A stretch of 64,000 bases of DNA, taken from Achromobacter kerstersii (GTDB lineage: Bacteria; Pseudomonadota; Gammaproteobacteria; Burkholderiales; Burkholderiaceae_B). The notes below the pieces were generated by a model. It made no database searches. It was not told the DNA's origin and saw only the letters and a program-made list of their open reading frames with translations. Shown here in pieces: positions 52,069-61,423 of the stretch. The stretch lies in contig NZ_CADIJQ010000001.1 of NCBI RefSeq assembly GCF_902859595.1, forward strand, positions 992,001 to 1,056,000, written 5' to 3'. A program made the translations under genes and the position numbers. Numbering within the stretch: the stretch's first letter is position 1; each line of letters starts with the position of its first letter.

Positions 52069-53115
52069 ATGGCCACCAAGCCACTCCGCATCATCGACCC
52101 TGCTACCGTCCCCGACGGCAAGGTCGAGTTCATCCGCCAATGCGCTGCACTTGACGAGCGTACCGATCACGCCGCCTTGCCGGATATCACCTACGCCATG
52201 GAACCAGACACAGTCTGCTTTTTTGATGATGTATCGGACCCGGCCCAATTCAACGATCGCTATATAGAACCCCGAGTGGAAGGCCAGATCACGTTCCTGA
52301 TGCAATTGTCCACACTGGGTGTCCCGATGTCTCTGCTGATCGTCTTTGTCATGGCACCCTTGTTTGGGGAGTTCCACATCAGGGGCGCATTGATTTGCAT
52401 CCCATTTTTTCTCATGGCCTGGTTCTTTCTTTGGATGGGAACGGGAATGGCTCAAAGCCGAATTCGGTTCAATCGGCAAGCCCAGCTGGTGCACGTGACC
52501 TACGGCGATTACGTCGTTCATGTCCCTTGGCGCGATGTCAGGCCATACACCGAGATCGGTCATGACTATCGCTTGCGTCTGTACTTTCCTGTTCCGTATG
52601 CCGAAATCATGAGCCAACCTGATTTGGACCCCGAGCGCGTAAGGACAAGGAAAGTGCCGTTTATTGTCGGAGGAGATTTCGACGCGCACGACCACTCCCT
52701 GGACGGCAACCTTACCCGCCTGGAATTCATCCGCCGCTACATGGAACACGGGCTGGACGCCATTCAACCCAAACCCGAATGGGTCAAAGAAGGATTGGTC
52801 GATAAACCCACCGGAGACCATCCAGTCGTTCGAACAGGCAAGCTCAGCGACATCTTCCTTATCTGGGATATCTGCTTCAACCTCATCAGCTTCAAACCCC
52901 TCCTAGACCGCTGGATCAAGCACAAAGCCAATTCCTTCCGCTGGCCCGAAGAAGTCGAACGCCTATGCGCGCCTGGCGCTGACCTGTCCGCCTACGACAC
53001 CCGCCCCGTCAAATCCAGCATCCGCTACTTCTACCGCTACGTCGGCATGGACAAGGGCGTGATCTTTGTCGATCATCGCGGCCGGCAGGTTCAGCCGCGC
53101 AGTACCGCGGGATGA
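52069..53115 (+). CDS. DUF6708-like putative immunity protein, copy 3 (mosaic)
   Basis: A 348-aa paralogue. The N-terminal two thirds follow copy 2 (M-A-T-K-P-L-R-I-I-D, M-S-Q-P-D-L-D-P-E-R-V-R), but the segment after residue ~240 follows copy 1 (P-V-V-R-T-G-K-L-S-D-I-F-L-I-W-D), so it is a recombinant of the two. I start at the ATG at 52069 by homology. Its last codons (S-T-A-G) differ from S-S-G-A of the others, and its end overlaps the convergent MFS gene by 25 bases, marking the edge of the duplicated block. Confidence 0.72.
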   Translation: MATKPLRIIDPATVPDGKVEFIRQCAALDERTDHAALPDITYAMEPDTVCFFDDVSDPAQFNDRYIEPRVEGQITFLMQLSTLGVPMSLLIVFVMAPLFGEFHIRGALICIPFFLMAWFFLWMGTGMAQSRIRFNRQAQLVHVTYGDYVVHVPWRDVRPYTEIGHDYRLRLYFPVPYAEIMSQPDLDPERVRTRKVPFIVGGDFDAHDHSLDGNLTRLEFIRRYMEHGLDAIQPKPEWVKEGLVDKPTGDHPVVRTGKLSDIFLIWDICFNLISFKPLLDRWIKHKANSFRWPEEVERLCAPGADLSAYDTRPVKSSIRYFYRYVGMDKGVIFVDHRGRQVQPRSTAG

Positions 53116-54371
53116 TTGGAATCGGCACCGCGAACCCCGCCCGTGCGCCACACGAGCCCCGCGCTGATGACCAGCGCCAGCGTCAGCAGCCCGCCCGCCA
53201 TCGCGGCGACGCCCGGCCATTGGCTTGCGGCCCAGAAGTGGCCGCCCCAGGCGCCCAGCACGCTGGAACCCACGTAGTACACCAGCAGGTACAGCGATGC
53301 GCCCAGTGCCTTGTAGCCGCGCGCCATCTGGCCGACCCAGCCGCTGGCTACGGCGTGCGCCGCGAAGAAGCCGAAGGTGAACAGCACGATGCCGGCGATC
53401 AGCACTCCAAGGGAATCGGACAAGGTCAGCAGCAAGCCCGCCAGCGCCAGGCCGGTGGCGGCGGACAGCATGGGGCCGCGGCCGTGGCGGTCGGCGAGCC
53501 GGCCGAAGAACGTCGAGGCGAAGATGCCCACCAGGTACACCACAAAGATGAAGCCGATAAACGTTTGGCTGAGCGAGAACGGCGGCAACAGCAGGCGAAA
53601 GCCCACGTAGTTGTAGACCGTGACGAAGGCGCCCATGAGCAGGCCGCCCATCGCAAACAAGGCGCACAGCGGACCATTTTTCATGTGGGTGCCGACACCG
53701 GCGCGCATGTCGCCCAACACGCCCGCCCAACCCCGGCCGCGTTGCGGCGTGAAGCGGCGCGACGCGGGCAGCAGCCACACGAACAGCACCGCCGCCACGA
53801 TACCCAGCACGCCCAACGTGCCCATTGCCGCGCGCCAGCCAAAGTGGTCAGACACCAAGCCCGTGATCACGCGGCCAGACAAGCCGCCGAACGCGCTGCC
53901 GCTGATATACAGGCCCATGACGAAGCCCAGCGTGTCCGGCTCGACTTCTTCAGCCAGGTAGGCCATGGCGACGGCGGGTACGCCGCCCATCGCTACGCCC
54001 TGCAAGGCGCGCAGCGCCAGCAGGCTGTGCCAGTCGGGCGCCACGGCGGCGATGGTGCCAAGCACGGCCGACGCGAAGAGTGACAGCGCCATGATGCGTT
54101 TGCGCGGCAAGGCTTGCGAAAACAGGCCCACAAAGAAGATTGCGATGGCCAACAGGCCCGTGCATAGCGACAAAACCAGGCTGCTTTGCGCGGGCGATAC
54201 GCCGAACGCGCCGGTGAACATCGGCATCAGCGGCTGCACGCAATACAACAAGGAGAAGGTGGAAAAGCCGGCGGCGAACAAGGCCCATTGGGCGCGGCGC
54301 AGCCCAGGCGTGCCGCGCGCCAGGTATTCGGGCGATGCAGCGGTGGAGGAACTGGCAGAGGGGGTAGACAT
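53091..54371 (-). CDS. MFS transporter (drug efflux type)
   Basis: A 426-aa protein with twelve transmembrane helices and the MFS marks R-A-L-Q-G-V-A-M-G-G-V-P-A-V-A near helix 4, G-R-V-I-T-G-L-V-S-D-H-F-G-W-R-A near helix 6 and a loop motif F-G-R-L-A-D-R-H-G-R-G near helix 8-9. It resembles YnfM-type exporters. I start at 54371 (M-S-T-P-S); the ORF extends 21 codons further without a ribosome site. It is divergent from the LysR gene at 54477, its likely regulator. Its C-terminal 25 bases overlap the end of the third DUF6708 gene. Confidence 0.88.
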   Translation of the reverse strand: MSTPSASSSTAASPEYLARGTPGLRRAQWALFAAGFSTFSLLYCVQPLMPMFTGAFGVSPAQSSLVLSLCTGLLAIAIFFVGLFSQALPRKRIMALSLFASAVLGTIAAVAPDWHSLLALRALQGVAMGGVPAVAMAYLAEEVEPDTLGFVMGLYISGSAFGGLSGRVITGLVSDHFGWRAAMGTLGVLGIVAAVLFVWLLPASRRFTPQRGRGWAGVLGDMRAGVGTHMKNGPLCALFAMGGLLMGAFVTVYNYVGFRLLLPPFSLSQTFIGFIFVVYLVGIFASTFFGRLADRHGRGPMLSAATGLALAGLLLTLSDSLGVLIAGIVLFTFGFFAAHAVASGWVGQMARGYKALGASLYLLVYYVGSSVLGAWGGHFWAASQWPGVAAMAGGLLTLALVISAGLVWRTGGVRGADSNHPAVLRG

Positions 54372-54476
54372 CAGGGTTCTCGAATGACAACGGGCATGTA
54401 GCCCGTGCAGTAAAAGTAGACTTTTCCCCTGCATATGTCCAATATATGAAACCCACCCTGCCTATATTTAAAAACG

Positions 54477-55376
54477 ATGGAACTCCGCCACCTGCGCTAT
54501 TTCACGGCCGTTGCCGAAGAGCTGCATTTCACGCGGGCGGCGGCGCGGCTGGGGATCGGGCAACCGCCGCTTAGCCAGCAGATTCAGCAGCTGGAACGCG
54601 AGATCGGCACGCCTCTGTTTCTGCGGCTGCCGCGCGGCATCGCGTTGACGGAAGCCGGCGCGCAGTTTCTGGAAGACGCGCGCGCCATTCTGGCCAGCGC
54701 GGATCGGGCCGTCGACACCGCCCGCCGCCTGGGGCGTGGCGAGCGCGGCGCCATCACCGTCGGCTTTACCGCGTCGGCCGTGTTCCACCCTTACCTGCCG
54801 CGCGCCATTCGCGCCTATCGCGACCGCTATCCCGATGTCCGCGTCACGCTCACCGAAAGCAACACCATTTCACTGCTGCGCGGCCTGCGGCTGGGCGAAG
54901 TGGATGTCGCGTTTGTGCGGCCCCCCTATTTGCTGGACCCGGAGTTTGAATCCGAACGCGTCCTGGACGAACCCATGCTCGTCGCCCTGCCCCCGGACCA
55001 CCCCTTGAGCCGGCGCCGCAGCGTGCCGATCGCGGCGCTGGCGGACGAGGATTTCGTGTTGTACCCGCGCCCCATTGGTGCAGGGCTGTACGACGCCATC
55101 CAATCCGCTTGCCAGCGGGCGGGCTTTGCGCCGCGCGTCATACAAGAGGCGCCGCAAATGGCGTCAATTGTTAGTTTGGTGGCCGCGGGCGTGGGCATTT
55201 CGGTGGTGCCGGCCGCGATGCGGCACATGGGTGCGGAAGGCATCGAATACCGGCCCATCAAGGGCGACGCGCCGCACGCGTTGCTGGACATGGCGTATCG
55301 CCGGCACGACCGCTCGATCGCGGCCATCAACGCCGTCGACATGCTCCGCCGGCTGGCGCATCCGGAGCGCAATTGA
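54477..55376 (+). CDS. LysR-family transcriptional regulator
   Basis: A 299-aa LysR protein: winged helix-turn-helix at 1-60 (M-E-L-R-H-L-R-Y-F-x-A-V-A-E-E-L-H-F-T-R-A-A-x-R-L, then Q-P-P-L-S-Q-Q-I-Q-Q-L-E) and a substrate-binding domain from about 90. It is close to the BenM/CatM-type subfamily in its first 60 residues. The 105-base gap to the divergent MFS gene should hold shared operators, so it probably controls that exporter. Confidence 0.92.
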   Translation: MELRHLRYFTAVAEELHFTRAAARLGIGQPPLSQQIQQLEREIGTPLFLRLPRGIALTEAGAQFLEDARAILASADRAVDTARRLGRGERGAITVGFTASAVFHPYLPRAIRAYRDRYPDVRVTLTESNTISLLRGLRLGEVDVAFVRPPYLLDPEFESERVLDEPMLVALPPDHPLSRRRSVPIAALADEDFVLYPRPIGAGLYDAIQSACQRAGFAPRVIQEAPQMASIVSLVAAGVGISVVPAAMRHMGAEGIEYRPIKGDAPHALLDMAYRRHDRSIAAINAVDMLRRLAHPERN

Positions 55377-55542
55377 GTGCAAGCAAAATTGGGGCGGTAT
55401 TGCCCTGTCGCGTTTGTCACTTCCTGTAAACCCGCTGAACGCACGGCGGAGTAAATTGGCGCGCTATTGGCGATCCGTCCCTGACAACCGGCACGGATGT
55501 CGCGGACCAACTCAACGAATCAACCTTCCTAAAGGTGACCTA

Positions 55543-57195
55543 GTGCGACGTACCCTCCTGGCCTTGGCCATCGCAACGATTCCTGGCCTGGGCGCGGCGG
55601 CCGGGCTGGCCTCTTCCATTGGCGCGGTGACGGTCTACCAGGACCGCGCCGTGGTGACGCGCACCGCCACCAGTGACCTTACTGCTGGCGAACATGAACT
55701 GGTGCTGGAGAACCTGCCCGCCACGCTGCAAGAGAATTCCTTGCAGGTCTCGGCCAAGAGCACCGGCCAGGCGGCGCTGCTTGACGTCAAGGTGCGCGAT
55801 GCGTTTCTAGCCGACACCCCGAACGAGCGCGTACGGACGCTGCAGGAACAGGTGCGCAAGCTGGAAGGCCAGTTGGCCGAGCTGGACGATGAAGCCACCG
55901 TGCTGGACAACCAGCGTGAACTGGTTCTGATGATGCAGCGTGGCGCCACCGAGCCGTCCAAAGACGGTGCGCGCCTGACGCTAGACGAACTCAAAGCCAT
56001 TCAGACGCTTAGCGCCGACACCCTGAGCAAGACGCTGGCCAGCTTGCGCCAGGTGGCCGAGCGCAAAGCCGTGATGGAACGCGAGCTGAACGCCTTGCAG
56101 AGCCAGCTGAATGTCGTGCAGGGGCAATTGAGCCGCCGCACGAAAACGGTCACGCTGCGCGTGAACCTGGCGCGCGCGGGCAAGGTGGATCTGGCCGTGT
56201 CGTACGCCGTGGGCGGCGCTCGTTGGACACCGGCCTACGATGCCCGCCTGCGCCCCGCCGACCGCAATGTCGATCTGGGCTATTTTGGTGTGATTCGTCA
56301 GAACACCGGCGAAGACTGGAACAACGTGAAGCTCACGCTGTCCACCGCGCGGCCCGCGCTGGGCGGCGGCGCACCGGCGCTGCAACCGTGGATCATTGAC
56401 GTGGCGCCCCCGCCCGCGCCGCCGCCACCTCCCCGTCCGGTCGCCGCACCCGCCCCCTCCGTGGCGGGCGAAATGATGCAAAAGCGCATGCGCCCCGCGC
56501 CGCAGGCCTATGCGGATGCCGCCATGGCTGAACCCGCGGCCGAGGCGATTGAGGTCACGACATCCCAATTGCAGAACGATGCCACCAGCGCGTCGTTCCA
56601 GATCCGGAACCCGGCGACCCTGCCCTCGGACAACACGTCGCAACGCGTCGCGATCGCCAGCGCCAAGCTGCCGGCGACGTTGCAGTACCAGGCCTCGCCA
56701 GGCCTGCGTGAAGCGGTTTTCCTGACCGCTCAGGCCAGCAACAACACCGACTTTCCCTTCCTGCCCGGCCCCTTGAACACGTTCCTGGACGACGCGTTCG
56801 TGGCTTCAAGCGCCATGAAAGCCGTGATGCCGGGCGAAAAGGTCGAGCTGGCGCTGGGTGCGGACGACGGCATTTCGATCAAGCGCCAGCTGGTCAACCG
56901 CTTTACGGAAAGCACGGGCTTTTCGGGTGGCGGAAAACGCGTGACTTACGAATACAAGATCACCGTGAAGAACAACAAGGCGACCAAGGAACAGGTGTCG
57001 TTCAAGGATCGCCTGCCCGTCTCTCGCAACGAGAAGATCGTGGTCAAGCTGCTGTCGCCCGCCGACCGCGACGTCAAGCGCGAAGAAGACGGCAAGCTCG
57101 TCTGGGAATGGGAAATGGAGCCGGGCAAGTCCCGCGAAACCGTCCTGAAGTTCTCGATCGACTACCCGGGCGATATCGACGTTTCGGGCATCTGA
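55543..57195 (+). CDS. DUF4139/DUF4140 (mucoidy-inhibitor-like) exported protein
   Basis: A 550-aa protein with a signal peptide (R-R-T-L-L-A-L-A-I-A, cleavage near residue 20), an N-terminal DUF4140 beta domain (G-A-V-T-V-Y-Q-D-R-A-V-V-T-R), a long coiled coil (about 85-200) and a C-terminal DUF4139 beta domain (W-x-P-A-Y-D-A-R-L, Y-E-Y-K-I-T-V-K-N-N-K). A Pro-rich linker lies near 285-305. The start is GTG at 55543 with AAAGGTGA upstream. The biochemical role of these proteins is unknown; an envelope function is likely. Confidence 0.85.
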   Translation: MRRTLLALAIATIPGLGAAAGLASSIGAVTVYQDRAVVTRTATSDLTAGEHELVLENLPATLQENSLQVSAKSTGQAALLDVKVRDAFLADTPNERVRTLQEQVRKLEGQLAELDDEATVLDNQRELVLMMQRGATEPSKDGARLTLDELKAIQTLSADTLSKTLASLRQVAERKAVMERELNALQSQLNVVQGQLSRRTKTVTLRVNLARAGKVDLAVSYAVGGARWTPAYDARLRPADRNVDLGYFGVIRQNTGEDWNNVKLTLSTARPALGGGAPALQPWIIDVAPPPAPPPPPRPVAAPAPSVAGEMMQKRMRPAPQAYADAAMAEPAAEAIEVTTSQLQNDATSASFQIRNPATLPSDNTSQRVAIASAKLPATLQYQASPGLREAVFLTAQASNNTDFPFLPGPLNTFLDDAFVASSAMKAVMPGEKVELALGADDGISIKRQLVNRFTESTGFSGGGKRVTYEYKITVKNNKATKEQVSFKDRLPVSRNEKIVVKLLSPADRDVKREEDGKLVWEWEMEPGKSRETVLKFSIDYPGDIDVSGI

Positions 57196-57220
57196 GTCCC
57201 GCCCTTCAGGGGCGGCACGC

Positions 57221-57251
57221 AATAAGGCGGCCAAATTCTGGCCGCCTTATT
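57221..57251. terminator. Terminator between the DUF4139 and REC-EAL genes
   Basis: AATAAGGCGGCCA/TGGCCGCCTTATT, a perfect 13-bp stem with a 5-base loop, between convergent genes; A and T pairs at its base can serve both directions. Confidence 0.75.
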
Positions 57252-57275
57252 GCATTCTGGCCGCCTTGTTGCTTT

Positions 57276-58493
57276 TCAATGGCTGCGGCAGAAATCGATG
57301 AAGGCGTCGGCCTCCAGCGGCAGGCACAGCCCGTACCCCTGGGCCACGTCGCAACCCAGCTCACGCAGCAGTTGCAGGTCGCGTTCTTGTTCGACCCCTT
57401 CGGCGACCACGCGCCGGCCTAGTACGCGGCCCATTTCGATGGCGGCCGCCACCACCGCGCGCGACGCCGCTTCACGGTGCATGTGCACGATAAAATCCCG
57501 GTCGATCTTCAGTTCAGTGAATGGCATGGCCGAGAACAGGCGCATCGACGCGATGCCGGCGCCGAAGTCATCCATGGCCAGTTCAAAGCCCCGCACCCGC
57601 AACAGATTCAGCACGGACGACAGCGCCAGCCAGTCATTGACGGGCTCGTCTTCGGTCAGTTCGATCTTTACCAGCCTGGCGGGCAGGCCGGCCTGCGCGA
57701 CCCGCTTTTCAAGCAGCGCCGCCATGTCGCGCGAGCACAGCGTGGAGGACGACGCATTGATGGCGATTGGCACGGCGATGTCCTCGTCGTGCATGCGCTG
57801 CAACACTTCAATAACGCGATCTGTCACCCGCAGGAACAACACCCGGTCCATGCCCAGACGATGCGCGGCCGGCACGAAGTCGGCTGCGGCAATGGGGCCG
57901 AGCGTGGGATGGTCCCAGCGCGACAGCGCTTCGGCCGCCAAGACCTCGCCCGTTGACAGGCTCATTTGGGGTTGCAGCACCACGCTCATGCCCTCGCCGG
58001 TGATCAGCGCCCGCCCCAATTCCGCTTCGATCACTTCGCGCCGGACCGACTGCTGGCGCGGCGAGGCCACGTCTTCCGCGGCCAGCGCAACCTTGATGGC
58101 CTGCTGCATGGCCGTGCGCGAAACCGGTTTGGACAGCGCCTGCGCCGATGGGCAACCGGCCTGCAACGCCAGCCTGACGTGGGACTCCAGCAATTCGTCG
58201 GCCAAACTGCTGATCCAGATGATGGGCGGCATGCTTTTCACGCGGCCCACGTCCACCAGCCGGCGCAATTCATTGGGCAGGTGCGTGCCATCGCCGTCAC
58301 TCATGACGATGTCGCTGATCACCAGATCATAGAATTGCCGCCCCAGCGCGCTGACGGCTTCCGTGCTGCTGCCCACGCCCGCCACGCGCCGATAGCCCAA
58401 CGCCAGCAGCATGTTCTGCAGATATGCGCGTTCGACGGGGTGATCTTCGACCAGAAGAATCCGTCGGGTGCCTCCGGCTTCGGTTTTAGGCAT
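57276..58493 (-). CDS. Receiver-EAL response regulator (cyclic-di-GMP phosphodiesterase)
   Basis: A 405-aa protein. The receiver domain (about 10-130) has the acidic pair in L-V-E-D-H, Asp in D-L-V-I-S-D-I-V-M, and K in A-L-S-K-P. The EAL domain (about 155-400) keeps A-E-A-L, I-N-A-S, I-E-L-T-E-D-E, L-K-I-D, V-A-E-G-V-E and A-Q-G-Y-G-L. The usual D-D-F-G-T-G is D-D-F-G-A-G here, a change seen in some active enzymes. It resembles RocR-type proteins. The start at 58493 is set by the receiver domain; the ORF extends far upstream antisense to aroG. A weak sigma-54-like element is at 58606. Confidence 0.9.
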   Translation of the reverse strand: MPKTEAGGTRRILLVEDHPVERAYLQNMLLALGYRRVAGVGSSTEAVSALGRQFYDLVISDIVMSDGDGTHLPNELRRLVDVGRVKSMPPIIWISSLADELLESHVRLALQAGCPSAQALSKPVSRTAMQQAIKVALAAEDVASPRQQSVRREVIEAELGRALITGEGMSVVLQPQMSLSTGEVLAAEALSRWDHPTLGPIAAADFVPAAHRLGMDRVLFLRVTDRVIEVLQRMHDEDIAVPIAINASSSTLCSRDMAALLEKRVAQAGLPARLVKIELTEDEPVNDWLALSSVLNLLRVRGFELAMDDFGAGIASMRLFSAMPFTELKIDRDFIVHMHREAASRAVVAAAIEMGRVLGRRVVAEGVEQERDLQLLRELGCDVAQGYGLCLPLEADAFIDFCRSH

Positions 58494-58605
58494 TACGTTC
58501 CGTCCTAGCTTATAGGGCGGGGCCTCTGCAGGCAGCCGCTTGAACTTTCCGGACTCAATCCTACGGCATCCGCGTCGACTCTGTCGTGATTGGAAAAGGG
58601 TTAAT

Positions 58606-58620
58606 GCAATTTCCGGGCCG
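58606..58620 (-). promoter_or_regulatory. Weak sigma-54-like element upstream of REC-EAL gene
   Basis: Minus strand CGGCCC-N5-TTGC keeps GG and GC but has two -24 mismatches; 113 bases before the start. Confidence 0.25.
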
Positions 58621-58778
58621 ATAGGCGTAGGTTTGGGACCGACTTCCCGCCATCGGCGCGGCCCGTTGTCCGAAGGCAGCGCACCGGCTTCCTCCGGACG
58701 GACGCCGCCTTCCGGCGCGCGCGTCGCCCGCCAGTGCGATAATGGACGTCTTTTAGCATCTACGGCACGGAGCATCCC

Positions 58779-59912
58779 TTGACCCGCATTGACGACCCCC
58801 AGCACGACCGCGAGGTCGGCACGGCCGACTCGACCCAGGACAACACGCGCACCGACGACACCCGCATCAGCGCCGTGCGTCCGTTGATTTCGCCCGCGTT
58901 GCTGCAGGACGAGCTGCCCGTTTCCCCCGCCATCCAGACGCTCGTCGAGCAAAGCCGCGCCGAAATCGCCGACGTGCTGCACGGCCGTGACGACCGCCTG
59001 CTGATCGTCGTGGGCCCCTGCTCCATTCACGACCATGGCCAAGCCATGGATTACGCCCGCCAATTGCGCGCCGCCGTGGACCAGCACAAGAAAGACCTGC
59101 TGATCGTCATGCGCGTGTATTTCGAAAAGCCGCGCACCACCGTGGGCTGGAAGGGCTACATCAATGACCCGCGCCTGGATGGCAGCTTCCGCATCAACGA
59201 AGGCCTGCGCCGCGCCCGTGAACTGCTGCTGGACATTAGCGGCCTGGGCCTGCCGATTGCCACCGAATTCCTGGACTTGCTCAGCCCGCAGTACATCGCT
59301 GACCTGATCGCCTGGGGCGCCATCGGCGCGCGCACCACCGAAAGCCCCAGCCACCGCCAACTGAGCTCTGGCTTGAGCTGCCCGCTGGGCTTCAAGAACG
59401 GCACCGACGGCGGCGTGCAGATTGCAGCCGACGCCATGGTCGCCGCCAGCGCCAAGCATGCGTTCATGGGCATGACCAAGATGGGCATGGCCGCCATTTT
59501 CGAAACGCGCGGCAACCAGGACACGCACGTGATCCTGCGCGGCGGCAAGCAAGGCCCGAACTACGACGCCGCCAGCGTGGACGCCTGTTGCGCCGCGCTG
59601 CGGGCAGCCGGCCAGCGTGAACAGGTCATGATCGACTGCTCGCACGCCAACTCCAACAAGTCCCACTTGCGCCAGATTGATGTGGCCAACGATATCGCCG
59701 CGCAGCTCGCCCAGGGCGACGCCCGCATCACCGGCGTCATGATCGAAAGCCATCTTGAAGAAGGCCGCCAGGACTTGAAGCCGGGCCAGCCGCTGCGCCG
59801 TGGCGTGTCGATCACCGACGCTTGCCTGGGCTGGTCCCAGACCGAGCCCGTGCTGGACACGCTGGCGCTGGCCGTGCGTCAGCGCCGCGAAAAGGCGGCG
59901 GCGTCGCGTTAA
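58779..59912 (+). CDS. aroG: 3-deoxy-7-phosphoheptulonate (DAHP) synthase, class I
   Basis: A 377-aa class I DAHP synthase that joins phosphoenolpyruvate and erythrose 4-phosphate in the first step of the shikimate pathway. Signatures: V-G-P-C-S-I-H-D near 75, K-P-R-T-T-V-G-W-K-G near 112, S-S-G-L-S-C-P-L-G-F-K-N-G-T-D-G near 200, and I-D-C-S-H-A-N-S-N-K near 288. The start is TTG at 58779 with GGAG 7 bases upstream. The N-terminus is about 20 residues longer than E. coli AroG. Which aromatic amino acid inhibits it cannot be read from the sequence. Confidence 0.93.
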   Translation: MTRIDDPQHDREVGTADSTQDNTRTDDTRISAVRPLISPALLQDELPVSPAIQTLVEQSRAEIADVLHGRDDRLLIVVGPCSIHDHGQAMDYARQLRAAVDQHKKDLLIVMRVYFEKPRTTVGWKGYINDPRLDGSFRINEGLRRARELLLDISGLGLPIATEFLDLLSPQYIADLIAWGAIGARTTESPSHRQLSSGLSCPLGFKNGTDGGVQIAADAMVAASAKHAFMGMTKMGMAAIFETRGNQDTHVILRGGKQGPNYDAASVDACCAALRAAGQREQVMIDCSHANSNKSHLRQIDVANDIAAQLAQGDARITGVMIESHLEEGRQDLKPGQPLRRGVSITDACLGWSQTEPVLDTLALAVRQRREKAAASR

Positions 59913-59924
59913 TGGCATTGCGGC

Positions 59925-60012
59925 CCCGGGTTTCCGCCCGGGGTTGCAGCTGCGGGGTACCGCCTCGGGGTACCGCCGCGGGTTGCCGCCGCGAGGTACC
60001 GCTCCGGTGCCC
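59925..60012. repeat. GC-rich degenerate repeats after aroG
   Basis: Degenerate repeats of CGGGGTACCGCC/CGGGTTGCCGCC between the two convergent stops. Some units can fold, so it might also act in transcription termination. Confidence 0.55.
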
Positions 60013-60030
60013 CCCGCCTTGGCGGTGCTA

Positions 60031-61266
60031 CTAGCGGCGTAGCGCGTAAGGCGCCGGGTCCATATCCGGCGCCTGCCCCGTGATCAAGCTGGCCATCAGC
60101 TTGCCGGTCACCGGCCCCAGCGTGAAGCCATGGTGCGCGTGGCCGAACGCCATCCACAAGCCCGGATGCTTGGGCGCAGGCCCGATGACGGGGCGCATGT
60201 CGGGCATGCATGGCCGGCACCCCATCCACGGTTCTTTTTCCACGGCCGCCCCCAGCGGCAGCAACTGGCCTGCCAACGCGCGCGTGCGTTGGATCTGGAT
60301 CGGTGACGGCGGCGCATCGCGGGACGCGAACTCGGCGCCCGTCGTCAACCGCACGCCCAACGTCATCGGCGTCACCACGAAACCGCTATCGATATCCGCC
60401 ACGGGGTGCGACAAGGTCGCGCCGTCTTCCAGCGCGTAGTGCTGGTGATAACCGCGCTTGACCGCCATCGGAATGCGGTAGCCCAGCGGGCGCAACAGGT
60501 CGGCCGACCACGGCCCTAGCGCCACGACCACATCGCGGGCGTCGACCATCCCCTGTACGCTTTGCACCTGCCAGCCCTTGCCCGCCGCCTTCAAACTGCG
60601 GGCGTCGCCCCGCACCAATTGGCCGCCGCGCTTCTGGAACAGGGCGGCATAGCCCCGCGTTACCGCGCCGGGATCAGACACATTCACCGGGTCCAACCAA
60701 TGCACCGCGCCCACCATGCGCGATGACAGCGACGGCTCAAGCGCCGTCAACGCCTGGCGATCCAGCACGCGATAGTTCAGGCCGTAGGGCGACAGGGCTT
60801 CGGCTTCGGCAATGGCGCGCGTCATGCCGGCGTCGGTGCGGGCGCCATCGATCCAGCCATTGCGGCGAAACAGGTGGGTGATGTTGGCGTCGTCTTTAAG
60901 CGCGTCATGCTCGGCCACGCTGCGTTCGATCAGCGGCAGCATGGCGTCCGCCGCACGCGCCAGCCGGGTGGGCGATGAATGCCACCAGTAGCGCAGCAGC
61001 CACGGCGCAATGCGGGGCAGAAAGCGGGGGTGATAGCTCACGTCCGGCGTGTTGTTGCGCGCATAGCGCCACAGGCTGCGCCAGTCACGCGGAAAGGCGT
61101 ACGGAATGACGCTGGCCCGTTCGATCAGGCCCGCATTGCCGTAGCTGGTTTCTTCACCGGGGCCGCGCCGGTCCAGCAGCACCACGGAACGGCCGCGCGC
61201 CTGCAAATGCAGCGCCGTACTCACGCCCACGATGCCCGCGCCTAGAACCACAACGTCTGTTTTCAT
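60031..61266 (-). CDS. FAD-dependent D-amino-acid dehydrogenase-like oxidoreductase (DadA family)
   Basis: A 411-aa protein with the N-terminal FAD motif V-V-V-L-G-A-G-I-V-G-V-S-T-A near residues 5-18, an E-T-S-Y-G-N-A-G segment near 40, and a C-terminal G-C-R-P-C-M-P-D-M-R-P-V-I-G block with H-G-F-T-L-G, as in DadA. It likely oxidises a D-amino acid or related amine to a keto acid and passes electrons to the respiratory chain. The start at 61266 (M-K-T-D-V) fits the family; the ORF extends 24 codons without support. No alanine racemase is adjacent. Confidence 0.88.
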   Translation of the reverse strand: MKTDVVVLGAGIVGVSTALHLQARGRSVVLLDRRGPGEETSYGNAGLIERASVIPYAFPRDWRSLWRYARNNTPDVSYHPRFLPRIAPWLLRYWWHSSPTRLARAADAMLPLIERSVAEHDALKDDANITHLFRRNGWIDGARTDAGMTRAIAEAEALSPYGLNYRVLDRQALTALEPSLSSRMVGAVHWLDPVNVSDPGAVTRGYAALFQKRGGQLVRGDARSLKAAGKGWQVQSVQGMVDARDVVVALGPWSADLLRPLGYRIPMAVKRGYHQHYALEDGATLSHPVADIDSGFVVTPMTLGVRLTTGAEFASRDAPPSPIQIQRTRALAGQLLPLGAAVEKEPWMGCRPCMPDMRPVIGPAPKHPGLWMAFGHAHHGFTLGPVTGKLMASLITGQAPDMDPAPYALRR

Positions 61267-61353
61267 GCGCCAAATTCTGCGCCAGCCCCACGTGTTCGGC
61301 AAGACATTGCGCGCGTAGAATTCGCCATGGCTTTGCATGCTTCATTGTCTATG

Positions 61354-61392
61354 CCTTAGCGCCATTCCCTAGCGCTATTCCCTAGCGCCAAG
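61354..61392. repeat. Short CCCTAGCGCYATT repeats
   Basis: Three imperfect 13-bp copies between the divergent DadA-like and acetyltransferase genes. Confidence 0.6.
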
Positions 61393-61423
61393 ACCGCCCC
61401 CGGACCCGCATCAGGACCGCACC

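Noticed and set aside
49960..53115. The three DUF6708-like genes as phage or IS-derived repeats
   Set aside because: No transposase, terminal inverted repeat or phage gene is nearby, and each copy is a full coding gene.
55489..55503. Sigma-54-like element CGGCAC-N5-TCGC before the DUF4139 gene
   Set aside because: The -12 box is TCGC rather than TTGC and the gene has no link to the stress set, so I treat it as chance.
58494..59918. Extension of the REC-EAL ORF to 880 codons
   Set aside because: The extra part is antisense to the DAHP synthase gene and precedes the receiver domain start.
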